In this document: in pieces, positions 1 through 12,299 of the stretch
Position numbering within the stretch: position 1 is the first letter of the stretch
Layout of the letters: every line of letters begins with the position of its first letter
Assembly (NCBI GenBank): GCA_907165135.1
Contig: OU015567.1
Location: 8,065,001-8,129,000 of the forward strand
Direction of reading: 5' to 3'
DNA length: 64,000 nucleotides
Origin: Oikopleura dioica
Taxonomy: Eukaryota; Chordata; Appendicularia; Copelata; Oikopleuridae
Translations under genes and position numbers: made by a program
The notes under the pieces: generated by a model
What the model saw: only the letters and a program-made list of their open reading frames with translations
Database searches by the model: none
Told to the model about the DNA's origin: nothing

Positions 1-165
1 TAGCTTTTTTAATCTCAAGCGTTAAATAATAATTTTACGGCTGAAGGTCATCATTTAAGCCGATCCCTGGTAGCTCTCTAGTTAAACATTCCCTGTAAAA
101 ATATCCTCGGGGAAAGAGAGGCTTTTAAAATTTTAAGGAGGTTTTAAACTGGACTCTCAAAAGTT

Positions 166-3110
166 ACCTTGGAATTCAGTTTGTCCGCCCGTTCTTTGTT
201 CCTAGCATTCTCTTCCTCCAGTAGCTCGAATTTGAGCTTTAATTTTTCCAGCTCTGTGGTTTTCTCGTGAAGCTCCACATCCGCTCTGTGAGTTTCAATA
301 AGGGGGATGATGTTGGTATAGAGTTTCCACCAAGGCCACGATTTTCTTTCCATATAACTTCGGATATTCCTCTGAATCGTTCTAGCAGCGACCTCTCCGA
401 CTTTTCGCTTTTCAAACTTCTTCCTTTGAAGATGACCTTTGCAGCGAGCTTGGAAACTCGAGAGAAGAATATTCAGTTTCTTATTTCGCCTTGTCTCTAA
501 TTTCGCAATGATGCCAGTTCTGAAGAAGATCTTCGATCGACCGATCTTATATTGAGTTCGCTCTAGCTCATGTGCATCGCAATGCAGCTTAACAATATCG
601 GGCGTTTTGTGGTAATCGTTGGGATAGACCTTCACCAAGCAGCCAAATTGTCTGATAAATTCGTCAAAGTTGAGTGAGTCTGGGAATCCCTGTTTGATGA
701 AGCGGCCGGATTCAACGAGGCGCAGACCTCTAATCTGCATTCTCAGGAATGGCATGTCTGTGAGTGCCGATTGCTCCGCTTGGATCGTTGGAGACAAGGC
801 ATTGACAAAATGCACTTCGCATCGTCGAAGCTTATCAACGATCAAATCCACGGAGACCTTTGCTTGGAGGGTTGGACTCTTTCGTTTCGTTGCTGGAAGA
901 CTTGAGACATTTCTTCTTCCAGAAGTGGTTGATCTTCTGATTGTACCTACACGGACAAAATCTCCTCCTAGGTCGTTTGAGCGTTTGGCGAGACTTTGTA
1001 TTATGACCTTCTTCGATTCGGACAAGAAGTTGGCTGTGCAGGTAAACTGAGGGGGGAGCTTCTCTTGAGCCCATGAGCCAAGAAGCTGATTCATATTCAG
1101 CCTCGAACTGACCATGTTGATGTCGGATCTTAAATCCGCTCCTAGATTCTGTCGCTGGTAGGACGAGTGGATCCCTGCCGATGCCGTATTGAGTCAAAAC
1201 CTTGCCCGTGAATGTTTCAGCAGACGAGTTAGGATACAGCGCTTCCTCCTCAAGCATCCACAAAATACCTTTGGCATCATCCTCATTGTAAGCCGCACGA
1301 TTTTGTCGGTCCACCAGGTCCACAGATGCTGACAAGTCCACATCTGGCACGGGTAAATCAAGTTCCAGCCCTTCTTGCTCATACCGTTTTTGGACATCTT
1401 GAAACAGTTTTTCGTCATGAACTTGCATTAATCTGTCGTTAGTGTAGTTGAAGAGCAAGGATGAAAGAGATTGATGTTTACCAAGCTGATAACCTGGAAT
1501 ATCAACAACCGTGATCGTATGAACTCCACTTTCTCGTCCTTTGAAGGCAGCATTCACAATAGAGTAAATAATCTGGTACACTTCACAGTACAATCCTTGT
1601 GCAAAAGCATCGATAGCAGCTTGCCCAAGATTAGTGTTCTTCGCTGGTCGTCCAGGAACAGTCTGTTCGAAAATATATTTTTGAAGACTCTCCTGTGGAA
1701 TTCCGAGGACAGCAGCTGCTCGTTGAGCTGATTCAGGATCGGAGTATTGGAATCGCTTTCCGTCTGGGGTCTTTTCGGAACCTGCACATCCCAAATGAAG
1801 AATCGCTGCCAAAAGACACATAATATATCTAATTTGATTAGCTTCGGCGTCGAGTGCTTTTAATGCCAGATTGAATTTTTCTAATCGACGAACCCAATAG
1901 CTTGGCTCGTTCTGAGACTTGGTAGGAGGGAGGTATCTGTTGTCAGTCTTCGTCCTGTCGTTCATGAATAAGTCTTTCCTCAGCTCAGCTTTTGCCCCCT
2001 CCGCGAGGATATGAAGAGCGAGGAAGTTAGATTGATCTTGTGAGCTTGATGTTATGTGCTCCTTGTCTAGCAGAGCACTCTGGACATCAATGGAAACAAG
2101 AGACCCTGACTTATCGTAGTCAAGATGAAACAGCTTCACATCTTTTGAACTTGCACGACCCTGGGGTGATTCGACGCAACTGACGGATTCAAGCGCCATC
2201 CATGCAGCATTAACCACATCTTTTTTGATGCTAGTATTCGATACTGTTAGGAGGTAGTTTAGTGTGTGTTCGACCATGATACTCTTTCCAGCACCAGAAA
2301 TGCCAATAGGACAAATGGCTTGATTCTGGTTTGCCTTAAGCATGCGACGATAGGCGGATTGTGCCGTCGCATAAATGTGGGGCGGCAGCTCTTCTCGACG
2401 GCAGCCACGGAACATGGAAATAACTTTGTCCGAGTATGCAGCTAGCGAATGACGAGGATTGATTGTGATCAACTGATTCCCGCAGAAAGTATGAATAAGT
2501 TTCCCTCCCAGACGCTGCCTCAGCGTGTGCAACGACGATGACTCGTTTAGGAAAGTCAAATGGGTGATATCTTCACATCTGTCTTTTTTAGAGATGAGAT
2601 TGAAATTTCGAACGTTAATAAGGAAGAACGTGTACCAATTTGAAACGATACCGATGGAATTGAAATTCAAATAAGCACAAATACGCAGCACCATGATAAA
2701 CAATCGTTTCTAATATGATAAATAAGCGTAAGCTTTTCTCGAAAAATGTAGATTCATACCATAAACGCGAATGTACAACACATCCGAATTCGGTAGATTG
2801 TAATAATGATTCCAGTAAAGATGGAATTTGAACCATCTCTTTGTAAAACTGATATTAAATATATACCCAGTAAATCACTAGTCATCTCCTTTCTTGGTCA
2901 GGGTGATTTGCTGGCTCAGTAGCTGCCTCATCAACAATAAGAACAGACCCGTCCTGCTCAAGTCTGACTTTAGTTTTGCCGTCCATCAAATGACCGGACG
3001 GCGCTTCTTTTGGTAGAATTCTGCAGGACGCGATGCCTGCTCGATGAATAAGCCACAATTTTTCGCCCTTTTCCCACAGCTCATCCGGCAAATCATCGTC
3101 AACGCGGAGC
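166..3110 (-). CDS. MYO18: Class XVIII myosin motor domain (partial, tail runs off left edge)
   Basis: Unconventional myosin heavy chain; the family links actin to Golgi membranes or sarcomeres and is largely without ATPase activity. Two exons are visible. 3110-2889 encodes the SH3-like entry (ELWEKGEKLWLIHRAG). 2578-166 encodes the motor with FLNESSSLHTLRQR, P-loop GISGAGKS, switch II DIPGYQ, an IQ-like helix (FQARCKGHLQRKKF) and the class XVIII neck motif WPWWKLYTNIIPLIE, then the start of a coiled coil. Aligning the exons to vertebrate MYO18A forces a GA-AG intron (2888 down to 2579). The frame breaks at a run of six G (1051-1056); removing one base rejoins the conserved WLMGSREAPP to QFTCTANFLSESKK. 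The last exon ends at a GTAACT donor near 166, so more tail lies outside the window. The true 5' end is unclear: no in-frame ATG precedes the SH3-like region, and an acceptor (TTTTTAG) lies at 3111. Confidence 0.88.
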
Positions 3111-3159
3111 TAAAAATTTTTTTAAGAATTTTTTCTACTAAAATTTAAATCTATTCATG

Positions 3160-4494
3160 TTAGGCAAATGCTCTTTGTCTGGTAGAAGAAAAGGGGGTGA
3201 TAATTGCTTTGTCGGGAAAATGGCTCATCAAATGGCGCTCGATGACGCTGCGCTCTTTCAAGTCCCCAACGGCCAAACTTTCAACTTCAGTTAAAATTTT
3301 TCTCGATTGATTTTCAAACTCAACACAAAAAAAATCAACCTGCTCTAATTCTTCCGCGGCGTCAACAATTTCGTACGATGACGAGTCCGATGAGTCGATG
3401 CCATTTTGAAGCTTGACGAGAGTCCACTCTTCTTCTTCTTCTTGAACTTGATCCTGTGTTATTGTAAGATTCTCTCTCAAAGGTCTTCTCAAGCTGTTGG
3501 TTTTGTCGAATGGAACTCGAAGATCTGCGGGCTGAGGAAGCTTAGACAGATCAACAGACTTTCTCGCGCTTGTCTTGGTTATATCCATTCCGGACATAGA
3601 ACTCGTCCTTCTGCCGGAAGTCGTGTATTTTTTCTTTACTTTCGGAGGGCCAGAAGATTTGCCCAACACATGTGCAGACTCAGGCGAGTTATTAGGCGAT
3701 GGGGTAATCTTCTCTTCGGAAATATCGTTCACCCAGTTTTGTATTCTGTCCATCTTCGATGACGGATTTCTTCCTTGGGCTTCCTCTTTCGCGGATGTTG
3801 TTTTTGCTTCGAACATTGCCAGTGCTTTATTTGTTCCTAGTTTCTTCGGGCCTGCCTTTGGAGTCTTTGGGGATGTTTCTGGGGTTTTTATTTTTGAAAG
3901 AAATTCCATTTTATCTTTATACAGGGCTTTATACAGAGACATCAACGGGTGCCAAATTTTTTTTAGAAAAATCACCTTTTACGTAAATCATTTTCATCAA
4001 AATTGAAAATTTGAAATTCAAATTAAGAGATTACGAAATTCAAAAATTTTAAATTCGCTTTTTCTCAAAAATCTAATCAAAATGATAATTTTATTATTAT
4101 GAATTTGTGGAAAAGCCCATGCCTAGGTTGCTTATTTTACCATCAATATCTCCGTTGAGCTTGGCCTGGGCCTCTTCGATTTTTTTGATAGCAGTTGGTT
4201 TTTTCTTCTTCATAGGACCAAAAGGGGTTTCACGCCCGGCATCCGATTTATTATCGTCCAAGGGTGCTTTCGAGCGGCCGCCGATAGTCGATGCCTTTTT
4301 ATAGTTTTAGACATACTTTTTAATTCATAAATAAGGGTATACTCGTTGAGAACTATTGATATCAAAATAATCAATATTCAAGTATGAAAAAAGGCTGAAT
4401 TTACCCTTGATACTGGCCGCATTGTCGGGCCCTTTGGAGTATCATTAGCTGCTTTTTGCTCCCAAGCGGCGAATTTTCCTGTCAGCTTCGGCAT
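3160..4494 (-). CDS. Basic/acidic protein with N-terminal FAAWEQK motif, MYO18B-like N-terminus
   Basis: Three exons: 4494-about 4406 (MPKLTGKFAAWEQKAANDT), about 4304-4145 (Lys-rich, ends IEEAQAKLNGDIDG at a GTAAAA donor) and about 3950-3160. The third exon has a Thr/Pro/Lys-rich stretch (KTPETSPKTPKAGPKK), then FEAK, RIQNWVND, an acidic run of five Glu and a C-terminal tail ending at TAA 3160. No enzyme domain is seen. The start resembles the beginning of vertebrate MYO18B (LALWEQK), and the gene lies directly upstream of the MYO18 motor, whose first visible exon begins only about 50 bp after this stop. It may be a separate gene in an operon or an alternative 5' end of the myosin; I found no donor that joins it in frame. 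The intron placements are estimates. Confidence 0.6.
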
Positions 4495-4761
4495 TCTATT
4501 TTCTTCGATATCTTTCTATCTTCTACAGTACTTCCAATCTCTTTTTTCTTCCTACTCTCTATCTACTCATATTTCTTAATTTTTCTTTGTCTGGTGCGGT
4601 TTGATGTTTTTTGGTCAAGTTGAGGGTGCAAAAGTGATCTGGCACTAGCTGTCAACTGACTGCTAGGCCAATGGAGGGACAGTTTAGGGACCAAAGTGCT
4701 ATTAATACGCACCCGCCCGAGGCAGAGTTAGCACGTTTGCTCCAGCACTACTCACTAATCA

Positions 4762-6125
4762 CTAGCTGCGACTTGCTGTGAGGGCTACAGCGTCATCAAG
4801 AGCCATTTGATAAGACGCAAACTTTGAACTTGGAGCCTTTTCGCCCGCTTTTATTATGTAATCGGAAAACTTCAAGACCTCAAAACTTACAGGTTTGCCT
4901 CGTTCTACCAGCGAGCCGGCAAAAGACAGCTCAGCAATATTTTTCTCCGACAGTAAATGACACTTTTCGATTCCATCCGGCTTACGTACAGCCAGCTCCG
5001 TCAATTCCGGTATAGACTGCACGGTAAGCGTCACGCTATTCCCAGCTGCCTCAAGGTGGATTTATCATTGGTGGAATCATGAGTCTTCCATATTAGCGTA
5101 ATCATTTTATAACTAAGTTGGGGTGAGTGACTCTCCCCTGGAAAAAAACAGCATGATCGACGTCAATGGAATCATGAATCCACTCCTTAATTTTTGCAAC
5201 AGCATCTTCTTGCTGAGCGTGTTCAACATCGACACCGTTGATTTCTAAAAGCCTATCGCCAGGAAGCAGTCCACAACCGCTAGCTCCTGGTTCGGCAAAG
5301 AGGACAGTTCTTCTGGTCTGATCTCGCTCGGAAATCGTACTTCTTCGGAGAGAAAAGCCGAACCCCGTGTCTGGTCGGCGCGTAAGAACTACCTTCCTCC
5401 TCGGGCCCAGGAGTTTTGTCGAGTCTGGCGGCGGGACGGGAATCTCTTTCGGATAAACCTTCTCTTTAACGTAGCAGCGTTGATATGGATCGGGTTGTTC
5501 AGACGGGAATGGGGCTGAATGAAGTGAAGAAATGGATTGTTTCCAGCTCTGATTGCTGTTGCCCGGCCGGATGCCGCTGGCTAACGACCACGTATCTGGA
5601 ACAGGCTGTCTTTGGTATGATGAAGGAACATTGCTGTAGTGGCCGATGGAGTCCTTGCGTTGAGGAAGAAGGTGGGAAGGAGTAGAATGAGCATGATTGG
5701 ACGCATGCGAGGCGGAACGGGTAGGTCTGACAAATTGAGCTTGCTGATCGCCCATTGAACTTCGGGAAGATGTACTAATCTTAATTGTCAGAAAAAATAG
5801 CAAAGTCTGCGAAATGGTACCTTTCATTATGCTTATTTGTATGAACGACGGAATTATCGTGGGATAGGTTTGATCCCGAACTGTGAATAGAAGCGCGGTC
5901 CTCTGGTCCAGCGACCGCCTGGGCAACGTGTTGAAAGGCAAAAGGGGTTGAGATCTCGATCTTGGACTTTTTGGATTCTTTTCGACCAAAGACCTTGTTT
6001 CGGAAAGAAGACGGCGTTTGAGCATGCGAGAGGCCATGAGCTTGAGCGAGCTCGGAGAGCCGTTTTTGCTCGTCTTGGCTGTAAACGACCGAGTCTTTTT
6101 TCTTCGACTTCTTTTTTGAAAACAT
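4762..6125 (-). CDS. PDZ-domain protein, MYO18A N-terminal-like
   Basis: Starts MFSKKKSKKKDS at 6125, similar to the Lys-rich start of MYO18A. A Ser/Arg/Gln-rich linker follows, then a PDZ domain (about 5420-5000) with TRRPDTGFGFSLRRST, FAEPGASGCGLLPGDRLLEI and, in the next exon, VTLTVQSIPELTELA; each has a direct counterpart in MYO18A. After the PDZ, MYO18A continues into the motor, but here about 75 residues of different sequence follow and end at TAG 4762. The exon 1 donor GTACCA is near 5823; the boundary around 5160-5060 could not be resolved and may be non-canonical. The ATG lies about 92 bp below the UTP11 stop, an operon-like distance. The product either works alone as a scaffold or is an N-terminal module spliced to the motor at 3110; the sequence does not decide. 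Confidence 0.72.
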
Positions 6126-6217
6126 TTTCAAAGAATTTTCTCTCTCATTCTAAAATTCGAATAGAAGTAAAAGCAAAAAACCGACTTTCAATAAACAGAT
6201 GGACAGACATTCTTTTT

Positions 6218-7217
6218 CTATTTCTTTCTGAGCTGTACAAAATTGTACTTTTTCGCTAGCTTCGCATTTTTAATTTCTGGCTTCTTTTCGCGGCTTTCTT
6301 CTTTTCTCATGAGCTCGTTTTTGGCGTTTTGGAGCTTTTCAAGTCGTTTCATTCGGTCGAGCAGTTCTCGCTGGGTCTTCAGCCGTTCTATTTTTACTTG
6401 CTCGTAGTCTTCCTTTTTGTATTGCGGGAGATCCTGAAAAGCTGATTTAGCGATGGCTTTCTTTCAGTTTAGTACCTCTAGTTGTTTCTTGGTAAGTCGA
6501 TTATGTGTCCTGCCCAGCATCTCCTCCGTGGTTTCGAGTTGTTCGGCAAGTTCGATGCCCTCTTCATCTTCGTCTTGGAAAATAATGTGCTGGTTGACTG
6601 GCTTGCTCGTCTGCGCAAATAGAAAATAAAAATTGAAATTTGACGGCAAATATACCTCAAAAATGTGCACACTTTTCCGTAATCGCTCGATTTTACGGCT
6701 CTCCATGACGATGCGCTTCTCCAGCCATTTCAAGTCCTTTGTTTCGATCAGCGCGATCTCCTCTAAACTCCAAGCTCAAACACACAAGAACTCAATAAAA
6801 AAGCAAACATCTTTTTTGTTACAGTAACAATGCTAAAACTGTACGTACCTTTTGTGAGCCCTTCTTTGAGCGCTGTATGTTCTCCTTCGACCAGTTTGGC
6901 GCTGCACATTCCAAAGTAGAACTCATCTGGATTCTTGAATTCCGCTTTCTGTCTCAACTGAAGCAGCTTGGCCTGCTTGTTCTTGAAATTTGTCGCCCGG
7001 GCTTTGTAGTCTTGCTTCTTCTCGAGAAATCCAAGTTTCTGGCGGAATTCTGACCACAGTGTTCATAAAAACCAGCCTCTTTATGGCCAAAACTGACCAA
7101 AATTTTTGGTCCAAAAAGTCAAATAAAAATGAACTAAAATGAACACTTTCCTGGCTGGGAACGCTCGCGATGAGGTTTTGCCATTGACTTTTGGTATTTT
7201 TTGAATGCGGATGCCAT
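6218..7217 (-). CDS. UTP11: U3 snoRNA-associated protein 11 (small-subunit processome)
   Basis: Component of the nucleolar SSU processome that matures 18S rRNA. Exon 1 (7217-7151) reads [20 protein letters not shown], matching the highly conserved start of UTP11. Exon 2 holds [13 protein letters not shown] and [15 protein letters not shown] (the family's KNPDEFYYKM motif). Later exons hold [26 protein letters not shown] and a basic C-terminus ending VQLRKK at TAG 6218. The first intron (7150-7050, 101 bp) begins GAAAGTG and ends TCAG; only this GA-AG choice keeps the frame. Total length is close to the usual 250 residues. It is the most upstream gene of a same-strand series with the PDZ protein. 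Confidence 0.92.
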
Positions 7218-7942
7218 TTCGATCGGTTCTCACGGACTTTTTCTTAATTATGATCATTTAATTTTGAAACAATTGCATATTTTTTGAAGAGTCCTAAGCC
7301 GAATTGTTTATTTAATTCACCAAATTTAAAAAAACTGATGATATAAATGAAGTTGAAACTGAAATAGAAAAACTGAAATTAAGAATAGTTCAATTGGAAC
7401 AGGAAAATAGAGAAATAGAAGGTCAATTTTGATTTTCGAATGAAATAATTTTAAATCAAAATTTAAAAGAAAAAAGGACACGAACTTGGAAGAACATTAA
7501 ATTTGTAATTAATAAGCCTTGAAAATAAATATAAGGACGGAGAATAGTATCATCATATTCCTGTGAAATAGAGAATAATTCTTTTTTATGGTACTGAGTG
7601 GTTCTGTTAACAAATATAGCCTGCTCAGTGAAAGTTGTATTTTTGCGAAAGAAAATATTGAATCTTTTTGGCCTCCTTCGCAGGGCCATTCTTTTTTTAT
7701 CTTTTTTTTGTAAGGGTTTTAATGGATTTTTTTGTTAGGATCCTCGGGACTGAAACAAATATGCCCGATTATAGCAGGATCCTGTTTTTTTCTGTGTTTA
7801 GACGGTTTTTGTTGGTTTTTCGTAGAAGGATACTGAGCTAAATATCACTTGGTTAGTATCCAAAGGAGTTCTGATTGTTGAAAACAGGAGCGGGTTTGGC
7901 GTTGGTTTGAGTTCCATTGAGATGCCTAAAATTACGGTAAGC
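7218..7942. other. Intergenic, AT-rich
   Basis: Lies between the UTP11 start and the PATL1 stop. AT-rich with short poly-T runs. A 77-codon minus-strand frame (7456-7689) is present but has no recognisable motif or splice context. I see no gene or clear repeat here. Confidence 0.5.
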
Positions 7943-10248
7943 CTATTGAAGATATCGCGAAATGATAAGCGCTGGGCGCGTTTCCGGAAAGCATAAAAGC
8001 TCAACTGACCCTATCAAATGCTTCTGAGAGGCGGAACGCTCGAGTGCCTTGGCGAGAGCAGGATAAACACCGAGCAGCGGCGGGAGCACTCCCTTGACGG
8101 CAACTGCCGCGATCTCCCGCGTCAATGTCTTCACCAGATCGAGCCAGGCTTGGCGCCAGTCGGCCGGAAATTCCTCAAATTAAGCTCGATTCCAATTCAA
8201 ATGGTCGCTTTTACCTGGATGGACATTTGACTGAGAAGGATTTGGCCGCGATCGAGTAATTTGCAGATCATGGACGCGCCAAAAGAGTGGCACGCAATTG
8301 GCTTCAGGTTGTTGTGTCGCTTTCTGCTCGCCATTTCAATAATCTAAAAAATTTTTTTAAAAACTATCTAAAATTACTAAAAAACAAACCTTTTCTAAGT
8401 CAAGAGTATTGATAGTATTGGCCAAGACATCGTAGAGCTCATGCAAAACATCATCATCAGCATCGCGCTTGATCAACAACGCCAAGTTGTTGAAGAAGCA
8501 GACAAGAATCTCAGCGGCATCTTCTTGGTTCAAATAAGGCAACGTTCTCTGGACAAGGCGTTTTCCTTTGCGAATGCTCAAAAGAGAGACGAGGCGCACT
8601 TTCTCGCTGGGTTTGATGAACGAAACAAGTTCTTGAGTTTTCTTTGCTTCTTGGCCAAAGTTTCTGAGCTCGTCCTAAAAATCGAGAAATAGAAACAAGA
8701 CAAAGAATGCGTAAAAATACCTGGACCATGAGCTCAAGGTCCATAAGGACCATGAAAGCAGCTTCGATTTCCTTCAAAAGTTTCAATTTATTCGTTTGCT
8801 TCGGTGGCTCAATTGCATTTTGTCCTTCACCGCCTTCTTCCGAGACTGATTCCTCTGCCGATTTCACCATGATTTGAATCATTTTTCGCGGGTTATGAAC
8901 TAACAATAGAAATGACCTCTCATGCATTTTTAATTCGCCAATTACCGGAGCTAGAGACCGGTTTTCCAAGAGAGCCTTCTGACCAAGGCTTGCGCTCTTT
9001 CTTTTCTTTTTCCTTTCCGTCCTCGTCACCTTCTTTCTTTGACTCTTTTTCCGAATCGTTGCGTTTTCGATTCCTGTTGTTTTCTTTCGGAGCAGGAGTT
9101 ACGAGCTCGCGTTGGTTCTTTGCATTGCCTTTTTGCATCAGTCTCTTCATGTAATTTACGTAGTAATAGTCCTTCAAAATGAGTTAAGGTAAGAAAAGTG
9201 AAATTGAAAACCTCGATCTCCGGATTCTTGATTTCAAGAGCTCTCAGCTGCATAGAAGTGATCCATTCTCGCTCTCGACGACTCATCAGATTCGCTAAAG
9301 AATGCTTTAGATAGAATTTGTCTGTTATCTCTTACCATAAGGGTCTCGTCGGCGTTGTTGATTATGACGGTTGTTACGATTGTCGTTCCTATTTTTATTG
9401 CGCTCCAGTGCTCGCCGATGCTCAGGATGGAGTTGGCCGATGGTACCTTTTTTTAAGTTTTAATTTGATAGCTTTTTTTTGGAGAAATTTTCTTTCTAAA
9501 AATCGAAAATTGGAAACTTACCTTGTGGTGGTTGCCGAATTTCCTGTGCTACAACCTGCGCAGCTTCGAATTCTCGTGAATCTTTCCCAACCATCGTCCC
9601 TCGTCGAGAAAGCGCATCAAGCCCTTCTGCAAAATGCTGTCTTTCCAATTCTTCGACGTTGAGCCCTCTTTGCATCGGAGCTCCTGGAGGGCCAATATTT
9701 CCCGGTCCAGCCTGTTGAACAAGATTTCCAACAATCGAGTCGGCGGTCCCAATGTTTCCGGGCATTGGTGGTGCTACTGGCTCCTGTCTCGGCGCGAATC
9801 CTGGTGGAGGGCCAAAGCCAGGTGGAGGGGCGATTCCACCGGGGGCAGCGTTGTGCTGTGGAGGAGGAGCTTGGTTCCAGATTTTCTCCATGTTTTGGAG
9901 AGGGTTCGAAGGAGGCTGCTGCGGCTGACCCCAAATCTTCTCCATATTCTGCAGCTGTGCACTTCTATCAGGCATTGACACAAGCGGCTTCTCTTGAAGA
10001 CTCATGATCGCCGGATCATCGGGAAAACCTCCAGCACCACCGTTCGAAACCGTCATACTCTCCAGCTTCGAAACTAAATGCCGAGAGCCGCCAACTTCGC
10101 CCAGTTTCGGCCAGGCGCCCGCATCAGGTCCAAATGTTTCATCGTTTTTCGCATTACTCGAGCGACTAGCCTCGTCTTCATCCCAAGCGCCAGTGTCGTT
10201 GTTGGGAATCGACGTGTCAAATCCGAAAAAGCCAGCAGTTTCAGCCAT
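7943..10248 (-). CDS. PATL1: PAT1 homolog, mRNA decapping and P-body factor
   Basis: PAT1 proteins bridge deadenylated mRNA, the LSM1-7 ring and DCP1/2 in P-bodies. The start MAETAGFFGFDTS (ATG 10248) was chosen as the first ATG with an acidic PAT1-like N-terminus. DPAIMSLQEKPL matches the family's DPAIM segment. A Pro/Gly/Gln-rich middle carries a duplicated LQNMEKIWxQ motif. Then come KDYYYVNYMKRL (family DFYYQNYFEKL), VHNPRKMI (family NNPRKMI), SIRKGKRLVQRTLPYLNQ and a helical C-terminal domain (IKRDADDDVLHELYDVL). The visible end is RYLQ with a stop at 7943, though a GTCAGT donor near 8010 could lead to a further exon. At least seven small exons. Divergent in the low-complexity middle, conserved in the C-terminal domain. 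Confidence 0.88.
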
Positions 10249-10368
10249 TTCAAATTTATCAGCACATTCTAAGCGATTCGATTCCTTTACTTTCAAGCAC
10301 TCGTTAAGCGCATTCAGTGGCTCAAGTTGAGCCCTCAACTCTATGTGCAAAATCTGAGTCAGGGTCAT

Positions 10369-10793
10369 GAAAGAGCCTCAATAAAAAGCCGAACAGCGGT
10401 CTTCTCAAAAACCAAGCCGCGAAGGGCCTTCGCCATAAATATTAATAAGGATTGAAAAAACGGAGTTGACACAGGCTGAGTTAGGGAACCTGTGTAGAGA
10501 GCCTGAGTCAGGATTGGAAAAAGCTTTCGTAGGTCTTTTACAAAGACGAGGCCTATTCATCAAATTTGTTAGTTCGTTCCATTAACCCGACGCAAAATTT
10601 TTACACAGATAGCCGAGAACAGTACACAGGTCTCGGAAAAAAACAGAATAAATTTCTAATAGAAATCAACCTGCAAAATGACTCCTGCTTGCACTAGAGA
10701 GGTAGAAATGACAATAATTATGGAAAAATACCCGTCACAATTCTTATTTTATTGAAAAGGACAGAAAACGAAAAATCAAGATCCAGAAGCGAT
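10369..10793. other. Intergenic with CTGAGTCAGG-type repeats
   Basis: No gene seen. Around 10460-10515 there are short copies of sequence related to CTGAGTCAGG and ACAGGCTGAG, resembling the terminal parts of the repeat family at 13.7 and 44.7 kb. This may be an eroded fragment of that family. Confidence 0.4.
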
Positions 10794-12085
10794 TTACATG
10801 GTGCTTGGTCGTTTGGTGGCAAATCGAGGAGCGTTCTGCGCCTTTCGGGACATGATTCTTCGTGGAAGAGGGAATCGGATCTTCGAGTCCAAGAGCTGGG
10901 TGATGTGTGGTCGCTTGGCTCCCTGCTTCTCGCCGGCAGCGTTGGTGACGGGGAGTCGCTCTACCTGAAGAGGAAATTGTTACTTTCCAGTGTCAGAAAT
11001 CATGGTCAGACGATCTTGATGTGAACTTGCTGCTAGGGAGTGAAATGGTAGACAGGAAGTTGTCTGTGGACTATGTTCATGCCCGGGTATGAGACATTCC
11101 TTTTTTGAAAAAGCAGATGAAAAGTTAAAACTTTCCGTCCATACTGTCTGACAGTCTGACTTCTTTCCAATACAGAATTTAATATAAGACTTGTCTATTT
11201 TCATTCAGTTTTGAAAGTCTATGAAACATTCAAAATGAATATCTTTAATTTACTATTGTCCGTTGAAAGTTTCCTAATTTTGAACAAATTTGGATGTTGG
11301 AAGAACGCTCGAGTCAAAATAGTCGAAAGAATCAAAAACTGTTTTTATGGGGAAGAGGGGGGGGTAGAAGTGCGTGGAAAACTTACTCGAAGGATCTGGA
11401 TAGAGCCAGGTCGAGCTCGATGGCGGGCACCCATGTCTCGGTAGCACTGGGTGACGGCACCAGCGGTCTGGGTGTCTCGGTACTCTCGGTACATGTTGTG
11501 GGTACCAGATCGGGAGTCGTATCGGACCCAGATACCGAAGTTCTTGACGAGACCGGGGGTCTTCTCAGCGACCTTCTTGACTGAATTTTTAGTTGATCAA
11601 AAGAAAGATAAGAATTTCCGGAATAGAAAAGAACCAGTGGCTATTATTTCTTACCGGAGATGATTTCACCAGCGGTCTTGTTGACCTTCTTGTAGTAGGA
11701 CACAAAGTACCAGAATCGAGATTTGGCAGCAATTGGGTCTGGGGCGAAGAGTCGGACTCGGTAGACCGATGGGTGGGGCTGAGAGTCAGAAGGCAACTGA
11801 AAAAGTTAATATCAGAAAAGTTTGAGAAAAGGGTTGCCAGAGCTTTAAAAAACATAACTGTCTATGTCCGGGAAGCTCCTGTCATAACGAATCTTACAGA
11901 TAACTATTCTGGAGATAAGCGACTTCAAATGATTGTAAAAGGGAGCATCAAGGCTTAACTTATTGAAAGGTTCTGACATTTAACTTTCTTGATACAATAT
12001 AATATTTATGCAGTAATTATTAACTTGTAATGATTACCTTTCGGCCGGTGACGATGAACTCGCGAAGATCGCCCTTTGCCTTCAT
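10794..12085 (-). CDS. RPL18A: 60S ribosomal protein L18a (eL20)
   Basis: Structural protein of the large ribosomal subunit. Four exons: [16 protein letters not shown] (12085 downward); [19 protein letters not shown] with [15 protein letters not shown]; a third with [20 protein letters not shown] and [17 protein letters not shown]; and a last with [18 protein letters not shown] ending at TAA 10794. These match the nearly invariant eL20 sequence along its whole length. Intron 3 (about 10969-11381) is the longest. I looked for box C/D snoRNA motifs in the introns and saw no convincing one. The short upstream region is GC-rich with a CCAAT box, as expected for a housekeeping gene. Confidence 0.96.
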
Positions 12086-12299
12086 TTTTGATTTTTAAAA
12101 TCCGGTCTCGGTCTAAAACGCAAAAGTTATTACTCTTTTTCTCCAAGAAGATTCCCAAAAAACAGCTCTAGACGCAATTTTCCAGCAGTAAAAGGTCTTC
12201 TGATGAATCTCTAGAATTCTCTATTGACTGGAAAGACTGTCCGACAATTCAGCAGGTGAAATTTCAACGCTGAAGGGCTTCCAGAAGAAATTCTAAAAG

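Noticed and set aside
7456-7689. 77-codon minus frame between UTP11 and PATL1
   Set aside because: AT-rich composition, no motif, no splice or promoter context.
9634-9983. Several open frames of 69-114 codons on both strands opposite or beside PATL1
   Set aside because: They are shadows of the Pro/Gly-rich PATL1 exon; the PATL1 frame carries the family motifs.
10969-11381. Possible intronic snoRNA in RPL18A
   Set aside because: Ribosomal protein introns often host snoRNAs, but I found no C box and D box pair with a terminal stem on the coding strand.
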